Below, piece after piece: positions 38,897 to 47,138 of a stretch of DNA of 64,000 nt; the stretch's first letter is position 1, and every line of letters begins with the position of its first letter. The stretch lies in contig NZ_CP035758.1 in the NCBI RefSeq assembly GCF_004208415.1, positions 10,726,001 to 10,790,000 of the forward strand. Direction: 5' to 3'. The position numbers and the translations under genes are program-made. The notes below the pieces were generated by a model. The model saw only the letters and a program-made list of their open reading frames with translations. It ran no database searches and was not told where the DNA came from. Source of the stretch: Ktedonosporobacter rubrisoli. GTDB taxonomy: Bacteria; Chloroflexota; Ktedonobacteria; Ktedonobacterales; Ktedonobacteraceae.

Positions 38897-40237
38897 TCAA
38901 GATAAAAGGAACAAGCGATCCCAGTAAGGTACCATCGTCGTAGAGGTGGCAAGCAGTACCAGTATAATGCCTGCAACACCATTAAGAAGTGAGGGTTGAT
39001 CAACAAAGATATCGGCTCTTTCTTGATCCCGATAGCCTAGTAGGGAATCTGGCTCATACAAGGAAAGCAACTGGCTCATCAGCGTATTGGTCGCTTCGAT
39101 GAAAAGAGAATCTTCGGTTTCGTGAGCCATGCGTAGGATTATTTGGAGCAGTCCAGCTACCCCATGGCAGAATGAGGGAGATGTCAACTGGCGAGCAGCG
39201 AGTGGCCTTCGATAGACCGATTGCAGCGCACTGTAGGCGGCTTCTCGATAGCGCTCATTCTCTGTGGCAATTCCCGCAAGCCAGAGTGAGCGAGCCACGC
39301 CAGGAGTCCCATAGCACCAGGCTGTGCGGCCTGGCTTGAGCAGCTGGGAAGTGTTCTTTTCTGGCTCAACAGGAACTGCTGTAGGCCAGCCAACTCCCCA
39401 TTCATCGGCTACCTGATGTGCAACCAGCCAGTCGGCGCTACGTCGAATAGCATGATCAATGCCTGGCACAGCAAGGCCGTGAGATTTTGCGAGGGAAAGC
39501 ATAGCGAGTATGCCAGGAAGGCCATGGGCCAAACCACAATTCAGCGAACCGTCAGGATAGAGCTGTTGCCAATCTTTTTGTACACAAAAGCGGGGAGGAG
39601 TGTACCAGGCGGGTAGACCATCTTCCTCCTTGGTGAGCGCAATAAGGCCTGTCAGGATCTCCTGTAGTGTTCGTGCTACGTTTGCGTTTTGCCAACGAGG
39701 AAGTAAGCCAGCGCCAATACCAGACAGGCCGGAGACGACATCATAGAGATCAACAGGACCTCCATTTCTTTGGCGGAGTGCGATCTCAACTATAGAGTAA
39801 ATCTTAGGCAATAAGCGTTGGTCGAGTGTAGCCAACACCCGCCGATAGCGAGTGCCGGCGCGGCTTAGAGACCAGGCTGCAAAGCTCAGGCCGCTCAAGC
39901 CAGAGAAGAGGCCGGCATACAGGCGAGCTTTCTTCGATGCTGCTTGCATTGCCTGCACGAGGTGCTGATGACCCGTCTGATCCCACCCATGTTCTGGATA
40001 AGACTGATCGAGAGTAGCACAGAGGAGCGCTAGACCTGCATGGCCTGCGGCCAAGGTCGAGGGCTGCCATTGCATAACGGCTGGAGAAGCGGATTGCTGA
40101 GGAACCTGTTGAATCGCCTTTGCCAGCAATGCTGTATCGAATAAACGCCTTGCCAGTTCCCCGGTGGTAGCATGTGCAGCCGCCACCAGGGATGAATCGG
40201 CGAGAATACGCCAGGAACGAAGCTGAGAGTCAAACAT
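38897..40237 (-). CDS. lanC: Lanthipeptide cyclase LanC (left operon)
   Basis: A 446-residue LanC-like alpha-toroid cyclase. Zinc ligands: Cys308 (AWCYGTPGVARSLWLAG) and Cys357-His358 (SFCHGVAGLLQI). The catalytic His lies in LNCGLAHGLPG (about 238) and an Asp in DLYDVVSGLSGIGAGLL (about 166), matching the NisC active-site set. It would add cysteine thiols to dehydrated Ser/Thr in the precursor to form (methyl)lanthionine. It starts 18 nt after the precursor stop, with only a weak ribosome binding site, so translation may be coupled. Intact, unlike its lanB partner downstream; paralogue of 42264-43610. Confidence 0.9.
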   Translation of the reverse strand: MFDSQLRSWRILADSSLVAAAHATTGELARRLFDTALLAKAIQQVPQQSASPAVMQWQPSTLAAGHAGLALLCATLDQSYPEHGWDQTGHQHLVQAMQAASKKARLYAGLFSGLSGLSFAAWSLSRAGTRYRRVLATLDQRLLPKIYSIVEIALRQRNGGPVDLYDVVSGLSGIGAGLLPRWQNANVARTLQEILTGLIALTKEEDGLPAWYTPPRFCVQKDWQQLYPDGSLNCGLAHGLPGILAMLSLAKSHGLAVPGIDHAIRRSADWLVAHQVADEWGVGWPTAVPVEPEKNTSQLLKPGRTAWCYGTPGVARSLWLAGIATENERYREAAYSALQSVYRRPLAARQLTSPSFCHGVAGLLQIILRMAHETEDSLFIEATNTLMSQLLSLYEPDSLLGYRDQERADIFVDQPSLLNGVAGIILVLLATSTTMVPYWDRLFLLS

Positions 40238-40255
40238 GCGTGGGAGAAAAGCGAC

Positions 40256-40423
40256 TTAGCAACCTGTCGCTGTGCATGTTGGCGGGGGATCGTCCGGATC
40301 ACCTGCAGTAAACCGGTGTTCTCCCTCACTAATAAAGGAAGCTATCTCCTGTTCTTCCTCTTCAATAAACTGAACGTCGAAATCAAATTCGTCTTCATCA
40401 ATCCTTGGTTTATCCCGCTTCAT
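40256..40423 (-). CDS. lanA: Class I lanthipeptide precursor, left operon (55 aa)
   Basis: 55 residues. The acidic leader MKRDKPRIDEDEFDFDVQF contains an FDFDVQF box equivalent to the FNLD-type LanB recognition motif, followed by an EEEEQE run. The C-terminus is a short core, PPPTCTATGC, with two Cys and three Thr (TCTATGC). At most two rings are possible, and the second Cys is the last residue. GGAAGGAAA is a good ribosome binding site. It sits first in a precursor-lanC-lanB operon and resembles the right-hand precursor (41862-42023) in leader and in the PTCT start of the core. No protease gene for leader removal is visible. Confidence 0.8.
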   Translation of the reverse strand: MKRDKPRIDEDEFDFDVQFIEEEEQEIASFISEGEHRFTAGDPDDPPPTCTATGC

Positions 40424-40608
40424 GGAGTATTTCCTTCCCTGGTTGAAACTACATTTAGCATGCTCATATAAAGATTAATATGAAGAAATGCTTGCTGTCA
40501 AGAGGATATTTGGGCTAGAAAATTTTTAATCTAACGCTACTGCATGGTTAAGTTTCAGTAGTCCATTCTATCATCATGAATACAGTAATATTATGAAAGT
40601 TAGTGTTC
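40424..40608. promoter_or_regulatory. Upstream region of the left lanthipeptide operon
   Basis: About 185 AT-rich bp. A TTGACA hexamer on the minus strand (40501-40496) with TATTAA-like hexamers 15-16 bases downstream could be the promoter, although spacing is short. The IS5-family insertion begins at 40612, with its target duplication at 40609-40611. Confidence 0.35.
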
Positions 40609-40611
40609 TTA

Positions 40612-41584
40612 GAGTGTGTCCTAGCTAGAACAATGAGCCGATAGTTCAGAGAAAGGAGAGTTCAGCCGAAAGCACAACTCGAAAGGAACGAACCAAGATG
40701 TGTGAGCCAATCAAGCGAAAACGTTACCCGTCGGATCTGACCGATGCGCAATGGGAGCTGATCAAGCCGTTCATCCCAGCAGTCTCTGCCCAGGCCACAA
40801 CGGCCCTTCACGAGCGACGAGAAATCGTCAATGCTATCCTCTATGTGTTGCGCACAGGCTGCTCATGGCGACAGATGCCGCACGACCTGCCCAATGGCAA
40901 AACGGCCCATCACTACTTCCGCATCTGGACGCAGGCGGGGATTTGGGAGCCCATCATGGCCCACCTGCGCCGACAGGTACGCACCCAGATGGGGCGGGAC
41001 CCGGAACCCAGCGCTGCGATCATCGATAGCCAGTCGATCAAAACGGCTCCCGTGCCAGGAAGCGACAAGGGCTTCGACGCGGGGAAAAAAAATCTATGGG
41101 CGTAAACGCCACGTGCTCGTGGATACGCAGGGTTTCCTTCTGGCTGTCAAAGTGCATGCCGCCAACATCGTGGATCGCGTGGGGGCCAGGCTCTTGCTCA
41201 GCCAGTTGCCGCGCTCTTTCCCGCGTCTGTGCCACCTCTTTGCGGATAAGGGCTATACAGGACCATTGCTCGACTGGATTGCGCAGCGATTGCACTGGAC
41301 CACAGAACTGGTGCCACAGGCTCACAATAGGTCCCATCAGCACTGGATCCTCGTGGACGGCCAACCGGTTCTGCTGCCCCGGCCCAAGACGGGTTTTCAG
41401 GTGCAAAGGAAACGATGGGTCGTCGAACGCAGCTTGGCCTGGTTCACCCGTTTCCGCCGCTTAGCTCGCGACTACGAAGGGCTCACCACCAGTTCAGAAG
41501 CCTTTCTTCAGCTCGCCTCGGTTCGGCTTATGCTTTCGCGCTTATCTCCTTTCCGCTACTGATTCTTGTGGTTAGGACACTCTC
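40612..41584 (+). mobile_element. IS5-family insertion sequence (973 bp)
   Basis: Imperfect terminal repeats GAGTGTGTCCTA (40612-40623) and, inverted, GAGAGTGTCCTA (41573-41584) enclose one transposase gene. The element is flanked by a 3-bp direct repeat, TTA (40609-40611 and 41585-41587), fitting the small target duplications of IS5-family members such as the IS427 group. It lies between two divergent lanthipeptide operons, in what was their shared control region. Confidence 0.85.
40698..41562 (+). CDS. IS5-family transposase in two frames joined at an A8 run
   Basis: A DDE transposase of about 287 residues if one base is skipped. Part 1 (from 40698): RYPSDLTDAQWELIKPFIPA, the DUF4096-type N-terminus, to AAIIDSQSIKTAPVPGSDKG with the first Asp. 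Part 2 continues in the +1 frame with KIYGRKRHVLVDTQGFLLAV, the second Asp in LFADKGYTGPLL and the Glu in RWVVERSLAWFTRFRRLARD. The break is at an A8 run (41085-41092); seven A would give one frame. IS elements often express transposase by slippage on such runs, so this can be normal. A real insertion or a miscall is also possible. GAAAGGAA precedes the ATG. Confidence 0.87.
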
Positions 41585-41635
41585 TTACAAAAATGTATCA
41601 CTATATGGAACATTATCTAATATATACTTCTTGAT

Positions 41636-41649
41636 GTGACACGTGTCAC
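41636..41649. promoter_or_regulatory. 14-bp palindrome upstream of the right lanthipeptide operon
   Basis: GTGACACGTGTCAC is perfectly self-complementary and lies 213-226 bp before the precursor start, just right of the IS end. Its size suits a dimeric regulator. The left operon has no visible copy. Confidence 0.4.
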
Positions 41650-41861
41650 CTGTTCAAAACCAGCTCGTAAGCTGGGAGAGAGCGAAGTTCTGCTTTCCTA
41701 TGGGGATTGTGCTGAATTGCCTTGGCCGAAAAGCTAAGGAGCAACGGTTCGCCTGAGCCCCTGTTTTTTGTAGCTGATTCGCATCAATGCGATGTTTTAC
41801 TTTTTCATCGGTTGCAGGTGAAAGGGAGAAAACATCGGCGGCTCATAACAAGGAGATTACT

Positions 41862-42023
41862 ATGTCCTTAGAAGACTTCGATCTGGATCTTCAACTTTCT
41901 GAGGAAGAAGGAAACAACAGCGCAGCGCAAGATCTTGACCTTCCCTTTGGTACGACAACGCCTACATGTACGGGCACCGTTTGTCACAACTCCGTTTGTC
42001 AGACCGATTGCCTCATTGACTAA
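41862..42023 (+). CDS. lanA: Class I lanthipeptide precursor, right operon (53 aa)
   Basis: 53 residues. The leader MSLEDFDLDLQLSEEEGNN has the FDLDLQL box that class I LanB enzymes recognise. The core region GTTTPTCTGTVCHNSVCQTD (ending CLID) has four Cys, seven Thr/Ser before them and a Leu-Ile-Asp tail, enough for up to four rings. A strong AAGGAG site lies 8 bases before the ATG; an upstream in-frame ATG lacks one. It is followed by a strong hairpin and then lanC and lanB on the same strand. The leader parallels the left precursor, but the core is longer with different spacing, so the two products would be different. Confidence 0.85.
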   Translation: MSLEDFDLDLQLSEEEGNNSAAQDLDLPFGTTTPTCTGTVCHNSVCQTDCLID

Positions 42024-42074
42024 TAAAAGGCATTGACCTGGCGAGCGTACCTTCATGTTGATGTCAATGTGGAT

Positions 42075-42109
42075 CTGATGGCCGCAGCACGGATTGCTGC
42101 GGCCATCAG
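42075..42109 (+). terminator. Hairpin between lanA and lanC (attenuator-like)
   Basis: A perfect 15-bp stem (arms CTGATGGCCGCAGCA and TGCTGCGGCCATCAG) with a 5-base loop, 51 bp after the precursor stop and 155 bp before lanC. Hairpins here usually let through only part of transcription, so the precursor is made in excess over the enzymes. No T-run follows, so mRNA stabilisation is an alternative. Confidence 0.65.
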
Positions 42110-42263
42110 TTGAGGTTATACCCACGATAAAATTTGATAAGGAGAAGCATGTTTGTGCTAGAAGGCAGCAATTGAAAAGTTCAGTATTTTTCTTCTGCGC
42201 AAAACTCTTTCGATTTCCAGCATCCAATAAAATATAGGAAGTGCCCAGTACAGGAGCGATTCT

Positions 42264-43610
42264 ATGCATTTACCAGGCGAACGCCAATCATCCTCCTGGC
42301 AAGTCATGCTAAGGCCAGAGTTAGCAATATCAGCATTGGCTATTGCTAAACATATTGCCAAGCGCCTACGAGATCCAGAGGTAGTACTGACTGCAAACGA
42401 GCAGCTGAAATATCAGACTCCATATGCACAGTACTATCTCGCGCCAGACGATTCTTGCTACTCGGGACGCGCCGGGCTGGCCCTGCTTTGTGCGCAATTG
42501 GCTGCCGTCTTTCCAGAGGATGAGTGGGATGTGGTTGCTCATCAGCATCTACAAGCTGTGACTTCGATGCTATCCACACGCCCAACTACCTATTTCCGTA
42601 CAGGAGCCTCTTCCCTGTGCAGCCTCCTCTTTGTGATTCTGCTATTAAGCCGAAATGGAACGCGTTATCAGCGCTTGTTATCTACTCTGGAAGCACAAAC
42701 ATTGCCAGAAGTACGTGCATTAGCGCAACACATCCTCGCTGAGCGAACGCACGGCTGCCACGCGTCCGTCTATGATCACCTTCACGGTCTGGCAGGTATG
42801 GGAACATACTTGTTGTGCCGGTGCCATATTCCAGCAGTTGCAGAAACGCTTCAGACTGTTCTTTCGGCACTCATTTACCTTACTGAGGAAAAAGATGGTA
42901 TTCCACACTGGTTTACACCTTTTGAGCATATCGACGCCGAAATATTGAAGAAGAAATACCCAGAAGGTTACCTCAACTGTGGGTTTGCTCATGGAATCCC
43001 AGGGCTGCTTGCGCTCCTTTCGATAGCACGATCTTGTAAAGTTGAGGTACCAGGTCTGGAAAATGGTATCCGGCGTGCCGCCGATTGGCTGATCCAGCAT
43101 CGAATGACGGATGCGTGGGGGATTAACTGGCCAGCAGTATTCCCTCTAGGAAAATCCTTCTCCCCTATCGGTGGGAGCCGAACCGCATGGTGCTATGGTA
43201 TTCCTGGTGTCGCGCGTGCACTCTGGTTAGCTGGTCAGGCACTAGATTACGCTCCATATAGAGAAGCGGCTCTTGAAGGGATGTATAGTGTCTACCGTCA
43301 ACCGGATACCACACGCCAGATCGAACCAGCAGGATTTTGCCATGGTTTGGCTGGACTTTTACATATCACATTACGTTTTGCCAGTGAGACACAAGATGAG
43401 AGGTTTGTGGAAGTTGCAAATACACTATGTGAACAATTTGTCGCAAACTATCAACCAGAAGCTCTGTTTGGGTATCGCGCTCTAGGGACTGGAAGATACC
43501 CAATGGATCTTCCAGGTCTCCTCTACGGTGCTGCTGGCAATGTACTTGTGCTTCTGGCGAGCGCCACGTCTCATGAGCCAATCTGGGATCGTTTGTTTCT
43601 CCTCACGTAA
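42264..43610 (+). CDS. lanC: Lanthipeptide cyclase LanC (right operon)
   Basis: A 448-residue LanC. Zinc ligands Cys310 (TAWCYGIPGVARALWLAG) and Cys359-His360 (GFCHGLAGLLHI); catalytic His243 in LNCGFAHGIPGLLALL; Asp171 in SVYDHLHGLAGMGTYLL. All NisC-type active-site positions are kept. The enzyme would close thioether rings in the 53-residue precursor. The start has CAGGAG upstream. A tiny 8-codon frame with its own AAGGAG site (42149-42175) lies before it and may affect translation. lanB follows after a 136-bp gap. Closest relative in the window: 38897-40237. Confidence 0.92.
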   Translation: MHLPGERQSSSWQVMLRPELAISALAIAKHIAKRLRDPEVVLTANEQLKYQTPYAQYYLAPDDSCYSGRAGLALLCAQLAAVFPEDEWDVVAHQHLQAVTSMLSTRPTTYFRTGASSLCSLLFVILLLSRNGTRYQRLLSTLEAQTLPEVRALAQHILAERTHGCHASVYDHLHGLAGMGTYLLCRCHIPAVAETLQTVLSALIYLTEEKDGIPHWFTPFEHIDAEILKKKYPEGYLNCGFAHGIPGLLALLSIARSCKVEVPGLENGIRRAADWLIQHRMTDAWGINWPAVFPLGKSFSPIGGSRTAWCYGIPGVARALWLAGQALDYAPYREAALEGMYSVYRQPDTTRQIEPAGFCHGLAGLLHITLRFASETQDERFVEVANTLCEQFVANYQPEALFGYRALGTGRYPMDLPGLLYGAAGNVLVLLASATSHEPIWDRLFLLT

Positions 43611-43746
43611 GGGGAAAGGCTGCTTTCCTTGTATATGCTGCTATGAAGGCCGAAGTGTACAGCATACAAGAGGCACAAGAGTGTGAGGTGATGCTGTGCG
43701 TGCCATGTTGTGCGATAGAGGCGTAAAAAGGAGTGTCCTACTTGCT

Positions 43747-46700
43747 ATGAATTTTTCTGATCAACGATCATCCTCCGGCAAACAAAAGCAATCTCAAATA
43801 CATCTCTATAAGCCCTTAGATTTTATTCAGGTGCGAGTTCCTCTTTTTCCTATAGAAACTTATCTCAGCTTGTCCGAGCCTGCATTGACGGGCTCCGTTA
43901 CAAGTATGTATGCGCAAGACCCTCTTGTACGAAGAGCATTGGCTGTTGGGAGCATGGACCTCCTTGATGAGCTAGATCGCCAAGCATCTTCCCCTCAAAA
44001 GCTGGTACAGCGAGATCGTAAACTGTTACGCTATTTGATTCGTATGGCAACGCGCCCGACGCCGTATGGGCTCTTCGCGGGAGTTTCTCTGGCTCAGTGG
44101 GGGACGCAAACTCATCTGCGAATTGCAGATCAGCCAAGAGCACTATTTTCGCGTCCCGATCTTAACTGGTTGCTGCCACTGGTCTGGAAATTGGAAGCCA
44201 TACCAAAGATACGGAGTCAACTGCGCTATTCGGCCAACGATGCTGCCTACATACGGAATGGCCGTATCTTTTTGCTGGAGCAACTACCCAAAGGCCAGCC
44301 CGATCAGCATGTGTCGGTCTCGATACGGGCAACATCCGTTGCCAGGTATGTACTCAAGCTTGCGCGCTATCCTATTTCTCATGAAGCTCTGGTACAAGAG
44401 TTGCTTACAGCGGCTGCTGGTGTTTCCGTAGCCAAAGCAGAAGAGCTTATTACAACGCTCTGGCAGCACACTCTGTTGTTCACCGACTTGCATCCCCCTC
44501 TTACTGGAGAGATAGCACCAATGGAGTACGTTTTACGGCGATTGGAGCATATACCGTTTGCGGAACCTCTCGTGTCTCTTGGGTGGGAGCTCTTACAAGC
44601 CCTGTCCCGATGGGATAAGGCCACCAACGAGGAGAGCATTGCATGCTATCGCTATGTACAATCCTGCATGCAGGCAATTGATGAGCAGGTGGAGACATTC
44701 CTTCTCTCTGAGTTGCCAACTTCTCCCAAATCCTCGGTTCAGAAAGAGAGGCGACGTCCATCGAGCGCTTTTGTCCAGACAGATACAACCTTATCTTTGC
44801 TCGATAAGCAACTTGCACGAAGCATAGGAGAAGAGGCTGCGGCCTTTGCAGAACGCCTTCTTGCGCGGCATGAACCCGGATATCTTCGCGCCTATCGCCA
44901 GGCTTTTATTGATCGCTATGGAACGAATCGGCAGGTTCCATTATTGGAGGTTGTCGATCCTCAGGTTGGCCTGGGGCTTCCTGCCTTTGAGCAAAAATAT
45001 GTTTCATCTGAAGCAAAGCCTTTTCCAGAACGAGATCGTGAAATTTTACACCTGGCTCTAACGGCTTTACGCGAGCAACAGCTGGCAATCTCACTCGATG
45101 AAGAGAAGCTCAAACGTCTTGGGCTGGTTCCTCCTGACCGGAGAGCTAAAGCACAACGCTCACTGGATCTGTTTATTTCGCTTGCGGCTACTTCCCAGCA
45201 AGCGCTTGCCAGAGGAGAATATCAAATTGTCCTTGGGCCAGTCCTTGGAACCATGCAAGCGGGACAAAGCCTGGGCCGTTTTGCCTCCATGCTGGGTACT
45301 GAGGCGCTGCAGGCGTTAGAGAAAACTGAGCAATTGGAAGCCGAGCAAGATATTCCCCATAGCATTCGTGCAGAAATGGTGTATCTCTCAGCGAATCCGC
45401 GTTTAGTGAACGTCATGTTGCGGCCTGCTGTGCATAAACACGAGATAGTCTATGGCGTTATGCCAGGAAGAGAAACAACACGAGCTATTCCACTGAATGA
45501 GATAGTTCTGGGGGTACGCGATGAGCGTTTCTATCTCTACTGGCCAGGCCAGCAGACCGAAGTACAGATCTCGAATGAACATATGCTCAACCCCAAGCGA
45601 GCACCTGCACTCATCAGGTTTCTTGTCGATCTAGGCCTTGATGGAAGTGCTCATCTCTCGCACTTTCGCTGGGGTTCTTGTGCCAATTTCCCTTTTCTTC
45701 CTCGCCTGCAGGCGGGACGTGTAGTGTTCTCGCTGGCGCAATGGTTGCTAAGTTCCTCTTTTCACTTGCATGAACTGAGATTGGAATCTCCTGAGCAATT
45801 CCGGAAAAGCCTGGCACTCTGGAGGCAACATTGGCAAGTTCCTCGATATGTTTATCTGACCGAGGCGGATAATCGTTTGTTGTTAGATTTAGAGCATGCA
45901 GGGCAAATTGAGGAGCTACGTGCAACCTTGCAAGCGTTAAAGGGCACGGAGACGGTTGTTTTACAGGAAGCTTTACCCGGGCCTGAGCATGCCTGGCTGG
46001 AAGGGCCAGGAGGGCATTATCTTTCAGAATATATCGTATCACTCATCAAGCACTCCAGCGATGAGACAGGCCGGAATACAACCCGCCGCATGGTGCCCAC
46101 AGTAGAGCAGCAAACCCAGATGAATGCCGTGCGCCAAAAAAGCCCTGGCAGCGAGTGGATTTTTCTCAAGCTCTACTGTGGGAAAACTTTGCAGAGTGAT
46201 TTAATCGCGCAAGCACTACGCCCTTTGCTCAAAGATGTGTACGCTCAAAACCTCGCAGAAGAGTGGTTTTTCATTCGTTACGCAGATTCCGGGCCACATA
46301 TTCGTTTGCGCTTCCGAGGCAGCCCGCAGGTGCTCACCTTACAACTTTTACCAAAGCTCTGTGCCTGGGCCTCTGAGCTAATATCCACTGGCCAGTGTCT
46401 CAGTTTCTCATTTGATAGTTATGAAAGAGAAATCGAGCGTTATGGTGGTCTGGCAACGATCTCAATAGCCGAAACACTTTTTTGTGCTGATAGCCGAGCA
46501 GTTATGGATCTGCTCTATTTGCAACAAGCACGTCTGCTGACGGTCGATGCGCAGGTGCTTGCAGTACTAACAACAGATGATATTCTGGCCTCCCTTGGCT
46601 TGCAGCCGATGGAGCGTTTGCAATGGTATCGTCAATTCATAGCCAATACCAAAGACGTTGGTGGAGTATATCGCCAGAAAAGTGCAGAGCTGCGCCTCTT

Positions 46701-46968
46701 GCTAGGGAGTGTAGACTCCATATCGGTACGTCCAGGAGGGCCCCAACTTCTCGATATCCTGAATACACGACGCACTTCCTTTGCCAGAGGCGGGCAACAG
46801 ATCGCTGAAATTGCGACACGCCAGACCCTTCTTGAGCCATTTTCTGCTATTGTTCGAAGCATTGTCCATATGCATTGTAATCGTCTGGGGCTGGACCTGG
46901 AAGCAGAACGAGCAGTTATGGAACTGGCGCAGCGGACGTGGGTTGGCTTATTGGCCTCACACGAATAG
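43747..46968 (+). CDS. lanB: Class I lanthipeptide dehydratase LanB (right operon)
   Basis: An intact 1,073-residue LanB, normal full length. The glutamylation domain spans roughly 1-750, with LDFIQVRVPLFPIETYLSLS, RKLLRYLIRMATRPTPYGLF and LVNVMLRPAVHKHEIVYGVM. The elimination (SpaB_C/thiopeptide-type) domain covers the last ~300 residues, with GSEWIFLKLYCGKTLQSDLI and EWFFIRYADSGPHIRLRFRG. It uses glutamyl-tRNA to activate Ser/Thr and then eliminates glutamate to give Dha/Dhb. The start at 43747 (MNFSDQ) is preferred over the GTG at 43696 because an AAAAGGAG site lies about 13 bases upstream and the left LanB also begins MN. No transporter or leader protease gene follows. Confidence 0.92.
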   Translation: MNFSDQRSSSGKQKQSQIHLYKPLDFIQVRVPLFPIETYLSLSEPALTGSVTSMYAQDPLVRRALAVGSMDLLDELDRQASSPQKLVQRDRKLLRYLIRMATRPTPYGLFAGVSLAQWGTQTHLRIADQPRALFSRPDLNWLLPLVWKLEAIPKIRSQLRYSANDAAYIRNGRIFLLEQLPKGQPDQHVSVSIRATSVARYVLKLARYPISHEALVQELLTAAAGVSVAKAEELITTLWQHTLLFTDLHPPLTGEIAPMEYVLRRLEHIPFAEPLVSLGWELLQALSRWDKATNEESIACYRYVQSCMQAIDEQVETFLLSELPTSPKSSVQKERRRPSSAFVQTDTTLSLLDKQLARSIGEEAAAFAERLLARHEPGYLRAYRQAFIDRYGTNRQVPLLEVVDPQVGLGLPAFEQKYVSSEAKPFPERDREILHLALTALREQQLAISLDEEKLKRLGLVPPDRRAKAQRSLDLFISLAATSQQALARGEYQIVLGPVLGTMQAGQSLGRFASMLGTEALQALEKTEQLEAEQDIPHSIRAEMVYLSANPRLVNVMLRPAVHKHEIVYGVMPGRETTRAIPLNEIVLGVRDERFYLYWPGQQTEVQISNEHMLNPKRAPALIRFLVDLGLDGSAHLSHFRWGSCANFPFLPRLQAGRVVFSLAQWLLSSSFHLHELRLESPEQFRKSLALWRQHWQVPRYVYLTEADNRLLLDLEHAGQIEELRATLQALKGTETVVLQEALPGPEHAWLEGPGGHYLSEYIVSLIKHSSDETGRNTTRRMVPTVEQQTQMNAVRQKSPGSEWIFLKLYCGKTLQSDLIAQALRPLLKDVYAQNLAEEWFFIRYADSGPHIRLRFRGSPQVLTLQLLPKLCAWASELISTGQCLSFSFDSYEREIERYGGLATISIAETLFCADSRAVMDLLYLQQARLLTVDAQVLAVLTTDDILASLGLQPMERLQWYRQFIANTKDVGGVYRQKSAELRLLLGSVDSISVRPGGPQLLDILNTRRTSFARGGQQIAEIATRQTLLEPFSAIVRSIVHMHCNRLGLDLEAERAVMELAQRTWVGLLASHE

Positions 46969-47138
46969 CTTAAATCGTAGGATAGCCAGACTTACGATAA
47001 TATTAGAATGGTCCTTCTCTGGTTGCGTCAATAACGAGAGAAGAGAAGCGATACGCTACCGAGATAGCCTTGCGTTTGGGTAAATCTCTCTCGTGCTTCT
47101 GGAATATGAGCGAGTATCTATGCTCTTTCTCTTTACTA

